Below are positions 8,084-18,289 of a stretch of DNA of 33,178 nucleotides, piece by piece. A program made the translations under genes and the position numbers. Under the pieces are notes generated by a model. It was not told where the DNA came from. It worked only from the letters and a program-made list of their open reading frames with translations, and ran no database searches. This DNA comes from a virus. Every line of letters begins with the position of its first letter. Positions within the stretch are counted from its first letter, which is position 1. The stretch is from IMG/VR virus record IMGVR_UViG_3300030060_003948, positions 1-33,178 of that record, one strand, 5' to 3'.

Positions 8084-11000
8084 TAAGCTTCTGTTTCCCA
8101 AATTTTTAAATCACCAGCGTATATAAAACCATTAGAATATCCTGATTCAGCTCTATGCTCACAAGCAGCCATTAAATACATATTAGTAATTCGACTTCCA
8201 GGCCCAATTTCTCCACGGCTTACCCATAGGCTTCCCAAAGCATTATCTTTTTTTCTAGGGTGATTCGGCATAGTTTCTACTGTCAAGTAGTCTTCAAGGT
8301 GCATAGCCCCATAGTATTTCTTATCATCTAAGGTGTCAGAATATTGATGACTCCCTGGAAAAGGTCCTGTCCAATAACTATTTCCATAAACTTCTCTAGT
8401 CGCTTCACCAGCATTTATACCCCATTGATATTTTTTCCATCCAATGTTGCCAAAGTTATCAGTATCACACATATTATGATCCCAGTGGAGATGATACCTA
8501 CAATCCCATGTTACAGCATCTGCTCCACTTGCAGTTTTACTGCTACCTCCATATATACTTATATAATCTACCCAGTCTTCTTTATATAGATTTCCTGGAA
8601 GTAAATAATGATTACTGACATGACCTATTGTGTTACTATCGCTAAATCCAAATACACTATCATCAAAAGTAGTTTCCCCTGAACCTTGAGTTCCAGTCAT
8701 AACTCCTCTAGCTGTAAATTGCCAAATAAGCTTTCTACCTGCAGGAACTTCATATTGAGGAACTCCTCCTACATCTCCTACATAAGTTCTTTCATTTTTA
8801 TAACTAGATAAACTTCTATTAAAACCAAAATCGTGACTAATGTTATTTCCATATATCGGATCATTCCATGTAGGGTATACTACTTGGCCTGTTTCTGAAA
8901 GAGCATTAGATATGTGTCTTGCCAAGGTATTTGCTGGAGTTGTGCTTGTACCATCATTATAGGCCAACATATTTCCTTCATCTTGATGATTAAATGGTCC
9001 TCCAAAATGAAACCCCTGATGAACTAAAACTGGATAATCTAGTCCAGAACGGTTAAATCCATTTTTATATATTTGACTATAATCGTTTGGGCCATGTTTT
9101 ACTAATATCCCATGACTTGCAGGTGCATTTACATCTGTTTGTTCGTCCCAAGTACCTATCATTATATCATCTGCATTACCATCAGTTGAAGCGTTTGTAG
9201 CAATATCTTTTCCAATAAATACATCAACATCGCCATCAAATAGTAAACTCATGTTAGCATTTTGAATATCAAGATTACCGTTTAAGCTTTCATATTTTAA
9301 AAATGTATTTGCATCCCCAATGTTAAACCCAAATTGATTGACATTTGAAGTTCCTGTACCTAAATAAAATCCTGAAGTAGTGCTTGCAAAGCTATTCTTA
9401 CCAAAACTATATATACCAGTATTTACTGTTGCATTACCTACTTCTATTGATCCATTTCCTAGCGTTATATTATTAGATAAGGTATAAGCTTCGTTACCAG
9501 GTATAGCATTGCCTGCAGTTATATTTGCTTTTAGTTCATTTAAGTTTAAGTATTCTTCAGTGTTATTGTACACTATTATATCTAAAAGCTGTATTCCGTC
9601 TTGACTTAATTTTTTAGTTTGTATTAATCCATAATTACTACCAGAGTTTCCTAAGCTAGCAACAGGGACTGTAAATGTAAGCCATGTCTCAAAGCTATTA
9701 GTGGTATTCTCAACAAAGCCTTGGTCTAAATTACCTAAAAATATTCCTCCATTAACATCTGGGCTTGGCTCGCCATATTCTGATGTATTCCAACTATTAT
9801 ACCAATAAAGAGCTGCACCGTTTTCTGCATCTCTACATCTCATTGCAATATAAACATTTTCATCATTTTCATAAGATATATTATTAGCTACAACAAAAGT
9901 AGTTTGAGAGATATTTATTTCTATATTAGTGTTAAAGTTGCTATATCTAATAGAAGGAAAGTTTCCTTGAACGTTTATTTTGCCCTGTATTTCTAATCCA
10001 TTATCAGTAGTATATCTTATAAATTCAGTAGGAAGCGTTGGGTGATTTTTAATTTCAAAGAACGGATCACCACTTGTTCCAGTTGCTGTTGCACCTATCT
10101 TAACAGGCCAATAGGCAGAACCTGGGTTGGCTGCATCATATTCCCAAAAACCCAACCAACCTGGTGTTAAATATAGTCCTCTTTGACTTACATTTGCCAT
10201 ATCGGTACTAGGTAAGAAATGGTCTATTGCACTCATTATATCTGTTTCACTTATTGTAAAATCAACGTTTTCAGATAAATCTATATTACCATCGATAGTT
10301 AATACATATGTTTCTACACCAGGAGTACTATCATAGGCAAACTTAAGGTCAGCCCCTGCTAAAGTAGATTCGTCTATAGATGCTCCAACAGCAAATACAT
10401 TTCTATCATTTGAGTCTCTATCAATTAAAACATTCAAATTGTCACCATCATACATCTTAATAGGCGTATTAAACAGTTTTAATCCTGTTCTTTGTGCTAC
10501 CATGCCTTTAAAAGGATTAGTAGAATCACTAGGGCCAGAAGTTAAGTTGTCACCAATAACTAGTCCAGCTGTATCGTCATTAGAAGGTACTCCTCCATAA
10601 CCTCCTATCCTACCTATACTAAATACTGGTTTAGCAGCATTCCAAACTGTATCTGTATCACTTGCAGCATAAGCAGTTATTCTTGGTCCAGTACTATTTA
10701 AAACAGTTCCAGAAGATGTTAATTCTATATAACCTTTGTTCCCGCCTGAGCCTGGCTTATATAAGCATACAATAGCATCATTTTCTACCCAAGCATTTGC
10801 TCCAGAACCATCTACATTTCTAGTTGTTATTGTATATGTATAACATGTTTCACCATTAACATCTGTAGATGTAGGGCTTGCATTGGAAGTTCTTATAACT
10901 TCAAACTGAACAACTCCGTCAACATTGTTATCTTCATCAGGAAGTGATACATCTGCTTTTTGTAAAAATAAAAACGCATCTTGAAAGTTAGGGTCATTGT

Positions 11001-12261
11001 ATTTTAGTGTAATAGATGTGTCAGTAGAAGATATATCTACCATAACAACATTTGTTGGAGCTACCATAATTTTACCACCTATAGTAGCCATAACATTCTG
11101 TGCTATAATATTATCAACAACTAATTCACCTGCATATAAACTTCTAAACTTTCTAGTATCTGTACCCAAATCAATTTCCATATTCCCTTTAGGAAGTATA
11201 TTTCCATTAGTAGGATTTAATACTATATCCGTGTCTGGACTTATATAGAATTGACCTGTGTTATTAGTATTTAATCCTGTTTTTACAGTACTAGAATGTT
11301 CTAAAGATAATTGAGGATTACCAATTGTAGCTTGATGTCTAATTTGAACTTTATTATGAGATAATGTAGAGCCATGTATAGTATTGGTATTTACACTATT
11401 AACATTGCCGCTTAAATTAGTTCCATTGTTTAATATAACATCTTCACCAACAGACAGGTCTGAACCTATAGTTGTATCACCTGTATCTGCCTCTACAAAA
11501 TCTACAGTAAGGTTACCAGTTATAGTCACGTCACCTGTAACTTCCATAGCATTACCACTATTTACATTAAATTTTTGTAATGCGGTAAATTCATAAGTAA
11601 CTGATTGGTCTAATTGATGTATATGGTCAGATCGTGCCCATAAATCTTGACTACCTGGATGTGGAGTATTATTTCTAACAAGAGCCATATTGCCTGCAGA
11701 ATCATTAGGCTCTCTGTGTATAGACAAATCTGATATATGAGAATCTATTTGTGCATGAGTATTAGTCCCTGTATTTAATATACTATTACTATTATGGTCG
11801 TGTACGTGATTTCCTTTAGCAACTTGACCAGACAACTCACCTACATCTAGATTCGTATCTAAGGCTTCATATGTTACCCCAGCAGATGTTATATATCCCT
11901 CACCAGGAGTGCCATAACTAGGAACTACTGTTGTGGTGCCATCTGATTTTAATGATTTTGGAGCAATAGTATCTAACTGCAGTCTACCTGACGCCCAAGA
12001 GTCTCCAAATTTTCCTTGAACAAAATAACCGACTGTTCCGTCTGTCGCTCTTTCAGCATAAAGCCTTATATCTCCATCTTTTCCTTCTGTTGGAGTAGAG
12101 GCTGATAATTTAGAAGTGCTACTAGTTGCATTTTTAAGTTCATTAAGTTCACGATATATTGTGTCAATAACAACCTGTAGATTTTGCTCATTTGTAGCAG
12201 GTGCTCTTTTTATGTCTCCACTACCAAGGTTAGACCTTTTTCTTGATATATCTCTAGCCAT
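8083..12261 (-). CDS. Large tail fibre protein, 1392 aa
   Basis: This is a long, repetitive, beta-rich protein. The N-terminus (1-50) is basic then helical, suiting attachment to the tail. Residues 148-215 carry two His motifs, HVHDH (152-156) and SDHIH (211-215), of the HxH type that binds metal in phage fibres. Residues ~240-390 have fibre-style repeats (VTGDVTITGNLTV, TTIGSDLSVGEDVILNNGT, LGTDTRKFRSLYAGEL) typical of marine phage fibres. The C-terminal ~170 residues are rich in Trp, Tyr, His and Cys, including C-x3-H-x-H-x2-H-x2-C near residue 1255, and end AGDLKIWETEA, resembling a receptor-binding jelly-roll tip. It is TAATG-coupled to both neighbours. The fibre role is well supported; the ligand is unknown. 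No S74 domain is present on this protein. Confidence 0.88.
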   Translation of the reverse strand: MARDISRKRSNLGSGDIKRAPATNEQNLQVVIDTIYRELNELKNATSSTSKLSASTPTEGKDGDIRLYAERATDGTVGYFVQGKFGDSWASGRLQLDTIAPKSLKSDGTTTVVPSYGTPGEGYITSAGVTYEALDTNLDVGELSGQVAKGNHVHDHNSNSILNTGTNTHAQIDSHISDLSIHREPNDSAGNMALVRNNTPHPGSQDLWARSDHIHQLDQSVTYEFTALQKFNVNSGNAMEVTGDVTITGNLTVDFVEADTGDTTIGSDLSVGEDVILNNGTNLSGNVNSVNTNTIHGSTLSHNKVQIRHQATIGNPQLSLEHSSTVKTGLNTNNTGQFYISPDTDIVLNPTNGNILPKGNMEIDLGTDTRKFRSLYAGELVVDNIIAQNVMATIGGKIMVAPTNVVMVDISSTDTSITLKYNDPNFQDAFLFLQKADVSLPDEDNNVDGVVQFEVIRTSNASPTSTDVNGETCYTYTITTRNVDGSGANAWVENDAIVCLYKPGSGGNKGYIELTSSGTVLNSTGPRITAYAASDTDTVWNAAKPVFSIGRIGGYGGVPSNDDTAGLVIGDNLTSGPSDSTNPFKGMVAQRTGLKLFNTPIKMYDGDNLNVLIDRDSNDRNVFAVGASIDESTLAGADLKFAYDSTPGVETYVLTIDGNIDLSENVDFTISETDIMSAIDHFLPSTDMANVSQRGLYLTPGWLGFWEYDAANPGSAYWPVKIGATATGTSGDPFFEIKNHPTLPTEFIRYTTDNGLEIQGKINVQGNFPSIRYSNFNTNIEINISQTTFVVANNISYENDENVYIAMRCRDAENGAALYWYNSWNTSEYGEPSPDVNGGIFLGNLDQGFVENTTNSFETWLTFTVPVASLGNSGSNYGLIQTKKLSQDGIQLLDIIVYNNTEEYLNLNELKANITAGNAIPGNEAYTLSNNITLGNGSIEVGNATVNTGIYSFGKNSFASTTSGFYLGTGTSNVNQFGFNIGDANTFLKYESLNGNLDIQNANMSLLFDGDVDVFIGKDIATNASTDGNADDIMIGTWDEQTDVNAPASHGILVKHGPNDYSQIYKNGFNRSGLDYPVLVHQGFHFGGPFNHQDEGNMLAYNDGTSTTPANTLARHISNALSETGQVVYPTWNDPIYGNNISHDFGFNRSLSSYKNERTYVGDVGGVPQYEVPAGRKLIWQFTARGVMTGTQGSGETTFDDSVFGFSDSNTIGHVSNHYLLPGNLYKEDWVDYISIYGGSSKTASGADAVTWDCRYHLHWDHNMCDTDNFGNIGWKKYQWGINAGEATREVYGNSYWTGPFPGSHQYSDTLDDKKYYGAMHLEDYLTVETMPNHPRKKDNALGSLWVSRGEIGPGSRITNMYLMAACEHRAESGYSNGFIYAGDLKIWETEA

Positions 12262-15200
12262 TATACCTTAACGTTTTTATTTCTATATATTAAACTAATA
12301 GAGTCTATTTCATAAATACAATTATGTATTTCGAATCTAAACTTTTTAAATGATTTATTACCTTTAAATTTTAAAGTAACACTATTTTTTTTAGTTTTAA
12401 CAGTGTAATCTGTTGTTATTACTTTTTTAGTTTCATCCATCCAGACAACGACATTTGCTAAATCAGAGCTATCGTTTAAAGCATTCTTAAAAGAAGTAGC
12501 ATCTGCAGCCGTATTCATTTGAAATTTCAATCCATTTATAACTTTGTCTTCAGATAAGCTGCCCATGTTAAAAGATTTGCTAACCCAATCATAAGCCTTA
12601 TTTAAATTAGTACTTGCTCCAATTTGCAATAATTTATTTTTACCACCTAAATATATATCATTCCTAGTACCAGTAATAACAGCAGTAAATTCATCTAGCT
12701 CAAGAAAGTCCCATCTTTTTCTAGTAATACTATATTTCCATGCTGCAGAAATATCAGAAGAACCTTCTTTTTGGTTTATAAAACATACTAATACACTTTG
12801 ATCCTTTGGATTGTACAATAAATGTGGGTCTAGCTTATGAGATATATTTTGCCAAGGAGACCATTCGTAATTATAGTCAGTATTAGTGTCTAATGAGTCT
12901 AATGTGTCCGCAGCGCTATTGTGTGATATATCTCTTGATATATTTTCAGACATAGTTCCATTGTGAAAATAAATACCTTGATAATCTGCAAAAAACATTC
13001 CAAAATCAGTAACTAAAATAGATTCTTGACCTATACATCCAGTACCTTCAAATGCGTCTTCTACAACCATACTATCTAAATTAACTCTCCATGTATTATG
13101 CAAATCAAAAGCATATACCTTTCCTGCAAACCATTGTATTGCAGTAGGCTTATTAGGTAATACACAAAAATCTTTAGCCCAATTAAATGTAGAATATGCT
13201 TGAGGTTGTGATTTAAATATAAAGTTTTTACTTTGCTTTACTTTAGGATGCCAACAATCTGCAACTACTAAGTGTCCAGATGCTTCTGTTGCGATGCCAT
13301 AATGAACTAAGGTATACTCTAAGTCTTCAGGTATACCTGTAATAGCTTCGTAATTAGCTCCTAACGTCCCATTATCATTAACGTAAGCAGTATAAACATT
13401 ATCTGCAGAATTATATGTCCAAGCATCATCTTCAAGCGGCTGTTCTGCTACTAGCCTAAAAAATTCATCTTCACTATTTCTTCTATATATTGTAATGTGA
13501 GATGCTCTAATAGGAGGAGAACTAAGTTTCAAGATTATTTGCATATTTTTATAATTACCAGTTTCGGTAACTGTTCTAGCATATTGATTAAAAGATAAAG
13601 GACCTTCTTGAAAGCTATCGTAAACTACTGCAACTTTATAGTAATACGTTTGGCCTTCATTAAAGTTCCCAGTTTTATATTGGGTTACTGGAGTATCATC
13701 ATCATCAATATCCCCATCTCCATCTGAGTCTGTAGGTACAGTTTCAATATCTGTTAGACTTTGTGGTAAAAAACTAAGCCCTACATCTAGGTCTCCTGAT
13801 GGATTTAAATGTAAGTAAGGAGTGTTAGATGTGTGATAAGGGTCTGACTCACCAGGATCTACAACTGTTCCATCTGAAGAATATTTTGCAAAGCCACTTT
13901 TAATTGAACCTGTAGTTGCAAATACCTTTGCTATTTCATAAGTCCCATCTGAAGAAAGAGACATACTTGATGTTCCTATTTCAGATAATTTTAAAGGACC
14001 AAATATGCTATCAGCACTTAATTCAGAAGTTACGCTTTTATTTGAATCTATTTTATTGCCTTGAAATGTAGTTGTATTAGCAGTCCACTTTGCAATAGCA
14101 GTATCGTTGTGAGTTAGTCCAGGCATAACTCCACTCATATACATTGTTTTATTAGTTTTATCGTTACTAGTATTTGTTAAATACTCACTAGCACCATTTG
14201 TAAACACATCACCTCTACTTACAGATACAAGTCCATATTTGCTTGGAGGAGGTTGAGTTATTAACTCATTGTTAGGCTGTGAAGAACTAACAGTAGACAC
14301 TTGTAATGGCGTTATCGCTCTATGCGAAGCCTTCTCCCAACTATTAGTAGGCAATGTGTTTGTTGCTGTATTTTGATTAAAAATAGAGCCAGGCCTAAAC
14401 GTACATTTCATTCTTATAATTCTACCATCAATTAGGTTGCTATCCGTATTTTCATTATACAATAAATTTACTGCAGACCAGTTTGACGAGTATACTCCAT
14501 CAATAAACTCGTTGTCTATTTTCTGTACATAATAAAAAGGAAAGCCATTAACTGTAGTGTCTGCCATCCTAGCAGTATGACCACCCTCTCCCATACTTCT
14601 TTGCAGCGCTCCATAGTTATGTTTATTTGCTGGCATTATAACCCATTCATCCCATGACTTAAATTCTGGAGTAACAGTATTTTCAAACCAGTTATATTTA
14701 TGCCACTTTTTTACTCCTTGTGTTAACTTTTTATATCCAGACTTCATAACTATGTCGCTAAGCAATTGTTCGCCTTCTAAGTAAGCTACCACTCCAATTT
14801 CATCAGAATCATCCCTATAATTAGTTAAACCTTTTTTATGTGGATATATTCTGTAGGTTCCTTCCTTAAATCCGTATGTTTTTCCTATATTCATATTATT
14901 GCCTACAAAAGCTTCTAGCTCTTTGTAATCAAGATAACTAGGCAACCTTGGATGGTCATCATCATAATCGTTGCTAGACTCAGTACTTACATCCTGCCAT
15001 CCCCAGTAATAGCTATTGTGATCACCATCATCTTCACACCAAACTGTATTCCAATAATTGTCAAGATTTGGTTCAAGTATTTCGCTGTCTACTTCTAAAG
15101 TTTCAGAGCAATGTTTACCATTAGTTAAAAAACCTAAACAATCAGTTGCTCTCCATTTTATTCTATTTGAATAGACACTATAAAAACCATCTTTACCAAC

Positions 15201-17267
15201 TTTATATCTATCACTTACCTTGCGTCCATCAAATACATCACTAGGAGCATACCAATCAGAACCTTCGTTTCTATAATCTTTGTTAAATTTTTTCAATGAT
15301 CTGTAAGCTGGAGTAATTGGTTTTGCAGTAACTAAATCTCCTGATAAATGTTCTGTAGTGCTTATACTTGTTAAATCAATAGCATATAACCATTCTTCAT
15401 TATGTGTAAAACCTTCGTCTCTACAGTAAAGTACAAATAAAGTATTATCTTTTTCATATATATCTGATATTCTAGCACTAATAGGAGGTTTTCTTTTTAT
15501 AGACTTACTTGCGCCAAGCATAGTGTTCATTTCTGCCGTAGTCTCTAATTTAAAATCTAATTTAAAATAAGACATTTGCTCATTTACTAATAGTTTTCTA
15601 CTGTCAGCACCATCATCAATATATCTCAATGCCATTATTTTTATTGTATCATAAGAGTCTTTACCAGCAACCCAAGCATAAGTTTGCTTAACTGATTTAT
15701 TTGTTCCAGGAATATCATTATCTAAATGGCTTGCAATATTAGTTTCATAGTCTGTATAGTCAGTATTATCTGCAGTCCAATCTCCATTTACATATGGAAG
15801 ATAATTAGTTCTACCTTTTTCTGCAAAATGTTTCATTAAATGCTGACTACTACATATAGCGCCAGGAATAAATCCAATTGTAGTACTTCTTGTTTGTTTT
15901 CCTACTATAGTTTCTGTTTCAGAGCCTAAAAGCTTATGTTTTACCCAAAAAAAGTTTCTATCGACCTCAGATATACCTATAACGTTTTCATGGTCTCTTT
16001 TAAGCGGTTGTGGCGTTACACCACTATTCCATGAAGCTGCTGTAACTGGATTTTGAGTAAATGATATATTAAATACTGTATTGTCTTCATCTACAGGTTT
16101 TAATCTAGAATTAACTAAAAATCTTCCTTCTACTTCTTGGTTAAAAGGTTTATGTAATATTTTACCAAACCATTTTGGCTCTGAATGTGAAGAGCCTCCT
16201 GTGCCTATATATACAGACCCTGCCCCAGAATGCAATGCAACTCTATCATAATTAGGTAAAGCCCATTGATTTTCTGAAGAGTCATCTGAATCAACAACAT
16301 CTCCAGTTAATACTGACCTAGAACTTCCATTTTCTGAATAAAAGTTTTCAATAACCTTTATTTGCGTATCACCAGTATCAATGTCCTTATCATATAGTAT
16401 AATATCAGTGTGTGTTTTTTCGGCTTCTTGGTCTTTTCCTGTTTGCACATAAGTACTTATAGGATTTATTTCTAATGAATCAGTGAGCTCTTCTGATTCT
16501 ACATTACTTATTATAGTTCCTTGCGCATTGGTTACAACAAATCGTAAGGATTGTATATTTTCATTAAATATTATATCTGCATAATTATAGTCAACTGGAG
16601 CTTTTATAGCATCATTCATAGCAAATGAATAAGATGTACTTGCTCTTGTCACATAAATTTTACTATTTGGCTGGTCTACACTAGTGACTGTAACTGTTTC
16701 TTGATTTGTTCCATCGTCAAAAGTAACAGATTGTCCTACATAATATTGTAAAGGGTCTGGTATAGAAGTTTGTATTTCAGTTGCAATATCTGTTATACCA
16801 GAAGCGATAGTTCCTAATGTTGCCCCATACCCATCAGGATTGTCTGTAGATCTAATTTCTATAGAAGGTTCTTTTGACTCAACACTCGCTGGCCAGGTAG
16901 TATTGTCAAGTATATACTCAGTTGCCTGATAAGCACTAAATGTTGTTTTAAATGTAGCACCTGCTTGAGAACTTCCTGTAAATTCAGAAAGCTTTTCTCC
17001 ATTTAAATACAATTTATATACATAACTACTAATAACTGGAGTAGCGTTAACTCCTGTATTACTTGTAGGCCAAAACCTTATATTTGCAGTTCTTTGTTCC
17101 TCATCTGTTATTAACAGGTCTTCTGGCACTGCTTTTAACTTACCTTCTTCTGATATAGGGTCTATATTTTTAGAAAATACAGGAGAGTCCTCTGGTATAT
17201 CAGCATCAGAAGGTGCGGCAATAATTCCTTTTAAAAATTGCTTTAACTCTAATATTTTCTTAGCCAT
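12261..17267 (-). CDS. Very large tail nozzle/tubular-B-like protein, 1668 aa
   Basis: The N-terminus (about 1-55; includes FSKNIDPISEEGKLKAVPE) is the characteristic opening of podovirus tail-tube or nozzle proteins. The first ~1150 residues are beta-rich and Tyr/Trp/Asp-rich. Near residue 1180 lies the Asp-rich loop DSDGDGDIDDDD, and the next ~100 residues look like a fibronectin-type fold (YYYKVAVVYDSFQEGPLS). Residues ~1365-1440 contain the propeller-like signature of gp12/gp10-type proteins (IQWFAGKVYAFD, then EGTGCIGQESILVTDFGMFF, ADYQGIYFHNG). T7 gp12 is ~794 aa, so this is about twice the usual size, with the extra material in the N-terminal two thirds. An AAGGA site precedes the ATG. 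It lies between the BhlA-like gene (8-base overlap) and the fibre. The tail-tip or stopper role is inferred. Confidence 0.82.
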   Translation of the reverse strand: MAKKILELKQFLKGIIAAPSDADIPEDSPVFSKNIDPISEEGKLKAVPEDLLITDEEQRTANIRFWPTSNTGVNATPVISSYVYKLYLNGEKLSEFTGSSQAGATFKTTFSAYQATEYILDNTTWPASVESKEPSIEIRSTDNPDGYGATLGTIASGITDIATEIQTSIPDPLQYYVGQSVTFDDGTNQETVTVTSVDQPNSKIYVTRASTSYSFAMNDAIKAPVDYNYADIIFNENIQSLRFVVTNAQGTIISNVESEELTDSLEINPISTYVQTGKDQEAEKTHTDIILYDKDIDTGDTQIKVIENFYSENGSSRSVLTGDVVDSDDSSENQWALPNYDRVALHSGAGSVYIGTGGSSHSEPKWFGKILHKPFNQEVEGRFLVNSRLKPVDEDNTVFNISFTQNPVTAASWNSGVTPQPLKRDHENVIGISEVDRNFFWVKHKLLGSETETIVGKQTRSTTIGFIPGAICSSQHLMKHFAEKGRTNYLPYVNGDWTADNTDYTDYETNIASHLDNDIPGTNKSVKQTYAWVAGKDSYDTIKIMALRYIDDGADSRKLLVNEQMSYFKLDFKLETTAEMNTMLGASKSIKRKPPISARISDIYEKDNTLFVLYCRDEGFTHNEEWLYAIDLTSISTTEHLSGDLVTAKPITPAYRSLKKFNKDYRNEGSDWYAPSDVFDGRKVSDRYKVGKDGFYSVYSNRIKWRATDCLGFLTNGKHCSETLEVDSEILEPNLDNYWNTVWCEDDGDHNSYYWGWQDVSTESSNDYDDDHPRLPSYLDYKELEAFVGNNMNIGKTYGFKEGTYRIYPHKKGLTNYRDDSDEIGVVAYLEGEQLLSDIVMKSGYKKLTQGVKKWHKYNWFENTVTPEFKSWDEWVIMPANKHNYGALQRSMGEGGHTARMADTTVNGFPFYYVQKIDNEFIDGVYSSNWSAVNLLYNENTDSNLIDGRIIRMKCTFRPGSIFNQNTATNTLPTNSWEKASHRAITPLQVSTVSSSQPNNELITQPPPSKYGLVSVSRGDVFTNGASEYLTNTSNDKTNKTMYMSGVMPGLTHNDTAIAKWTANTTTFQGNKIDSNKSVTSELSADSIFGPLKLSEIGTSSMSLSSDGTYEIAKVFATTGSIKSGFAKYSSDGTVVDPGESDPYHTSNTPYLHLNPSGDLDVGLSFLPQSLTDIETVPTDSDGDGDIDDDDTPVTQYKTGNFNEGQTYYYKVAVVYDSFQEGPLSFNQYARTVTETGNYKNMQIILKLSSPPIRASHITIYRRNSEDEFFRLVAEQPLEDDAWTYNSADNVYTAYVNDNGTLGANYEAITGIPEDLEYTLVHYGIATEASGHLVVADCWHPKVKQSKNFIFKSQPQAYSTFNWAKDFCVLPNKPTAIQWFAGKVYAFDLHNTWRVNLDSMVVEDAFEGTGCIGQESILVTDFGMFFADYQGIYFHNGTMSENISRDISHNSAADTLDSLDTNTDYNYEWSPWQNISHKLDPHLLYNPKDQSVLVCFINQKEGSSDISAAWKYSITRKRWDFLELDEFTAVITGTRNDIYLGGKNKLLQIGASTNLNKAYDWVSKSFNMGSLSEDKVINGLKFQMNTAADATSFKNALNDSSDLANVVVWMDETKKVITTDYTVKTKKNSVTLKFKGNKSFKKFRFEIHNCIYEIDSISLIYRNKNVKV

Positions 17268-17526
17268 TTTTGTCCTTTTTAAGTAAGTTTGTTACTATCT
17301 TTACTAAAGCATCATAAGATGCACTCATTTTTTTAACTTCTAACTGTAGTTTTTTTTGTTGATTTATTAGTTGTATAACTATCCCTTCCAGCCTTGTAAA
17401 TTGCTGATTTATGTCTTTTGTAAGGTCGTCCTGTATGTATTTGTTCTGCTTCCAAATAAAATAACCGAAAGCTATTGCTACAGCTACAGGAACTCCAAAA
17501 GTCTCTATTATGGCCATTATATCCAT
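17260..17526 (-). CDS. BhlA/UviB-like holin-family membrane protein
   Basis: This 88-aa protein has one N-terminal membrane helix (residues ~5-24: AIIETFGVPVAVAIAFGYFI) followed by WKQNKYIQ and a long coiled coil (~30-82) with regular Ile/Leu spacing and a Lys-rich end. That layout is characteristic of the BhlA/UviB holin-like family. The ATG at 17526 has AAGGG 6-7 bases upstream; an ATG three codons later is a possible alternative. It sits 2 bases after the metallophosphoesterase gene and overlaps the nozzle gene by 8 bases. Its role is probably membrane permeabilisation in lysis, though family members are often only holin-like and an anchoring role is possible. Endolysin is encoded ~14 kb upstream. 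Confidence 0.7.
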   Translation of the reverse strand: MDIMAIIETFGVPVAVAIAFGYFIWKQNKYIQDDLTKDINQQFTRLEGIVIQLINQQKKLQLEVKKMSASYDALVKIVTNLLKKDKNG

Positions 17527-17528
17527 TA

Positions 17529-18281
17529 CTACCCTTCGATAAGCTTACCATCGACTATTGCCTTACCATTTTTTATCTCTACAATATTAACAAAACTATT
17601 TTGACCATGATATGTAACAATAGCAAATGCATGTTTCCAGTTTATAGGTCTACCGCCTATAAAACCATTGACTTCAGGACTCATATCCTTTAAACAGCCT
17701 ATACTATATGCAGATATTGGTCCTTTTGCACTTTTGTCAGAATATACTTGTATGTCATGATGATGTCCATACATTATATTTTGTTTATATTGTCTACAAT
17801 GATTACTCGCATGATTCATACCACTATAGTTATGTCCATGATAATAGCTCATATCTCCTATTTCTAATAAATCACCCAACTTTTTAACTTTGTATCCTCT
17901 TTCTTCTAACTTTAGTGCTTTGTTTAGCCCATATTGTTCTAAATAAGGATATTCATTTACAAAGTAATTTAACCATTCGTCGTGATTTCCCGTAATAAAA
18001 TGTTTTTCTTTTACATTAGCTTTATCTAATGATTCATCTATTTGATTTAAACCTTTGTTTACATCTTCGACTTCTTGTATAACGTCTGGAAGATAATACT
18101 CTAATGGTGGTTTATTTTTTCTTTTCCATCTCCAATGACTAGCACTATTCCATTCTCCAGTATCTCCTAAATCAATATATGCATCTGGTTTAATTGCCTC
18201 TATAGCTTTACAGACAACATTAATAGCTTTTTTATCAGCTAAGGGAAAGTGTTTATCAGGAGTTACTATATATGTTTTCAT
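17529..18281 (-). CDS. Calcineurin-like metallophosphoesterase
   Basis: This 250-aa protein has the complete metallophosphoesterase motif set in order: D9-x-H11, G39-D40, G98-N99-H100-D101, H148-G-H150 and G172-H173-H174-H175. All predicted metal ligands are present, so it should be an active two-metal hydrolase of phosphoesters. The substrate cannot be read from the sequence. It has no signal peptide, so it should act in the cytoplasm unless packaged. AGAGAGGT lies just before the ATG at 18281. The gene is in the small-gene block between adhesin and nozzle genes, 8 bases after a zinc-ribbon gene and 2 bases before the BhlA-like gene. Phage relatives include lambda-type protein phosphatases and nucleic-acid phosphatases. 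The family call is strong and the role is open. Confidence 0.9.
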   Translation of the reverse strand: MKTYIVTPDKHFPLADKKAINVVCKAIEAIKPDAYIDLGDTGEWNSASHWRWKRKNKPPLEYYLPDVIQEVEDVNKGLNQIDESLDKANVKEKHFITGNHDEWLNYFVNEYPYLEQYGLNKALKLEERGYKVKKLGDLLEIGDMSYYHGHNYSGMNHASNHCRQYKQNIMYGHHHDIQVYSDKSAKGPISAYSIGCLKDMSPEVNGFIGGRPINWKHAFAIVTYHGQNSFVNIVEIKNGKAIVDGKLIEG

Positions 18282-18289
18282 ATACCTCT

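Noticed and set aside
7604-8101. TTG start at 8101 for the gene ending at 7604
   Set aside because: No ribosome site and a 19-base overlap with the fibre gene. The ATG at 8083 forms the TAATG junction used throughout this operon.
8083-8700. Diversity-generating retroelement variable region at the fibre tip
   Set aside because: No reverse transcriptase, template repeat or near-identical second copy was found in the window, and the tip does not look like a C-type lectin end.
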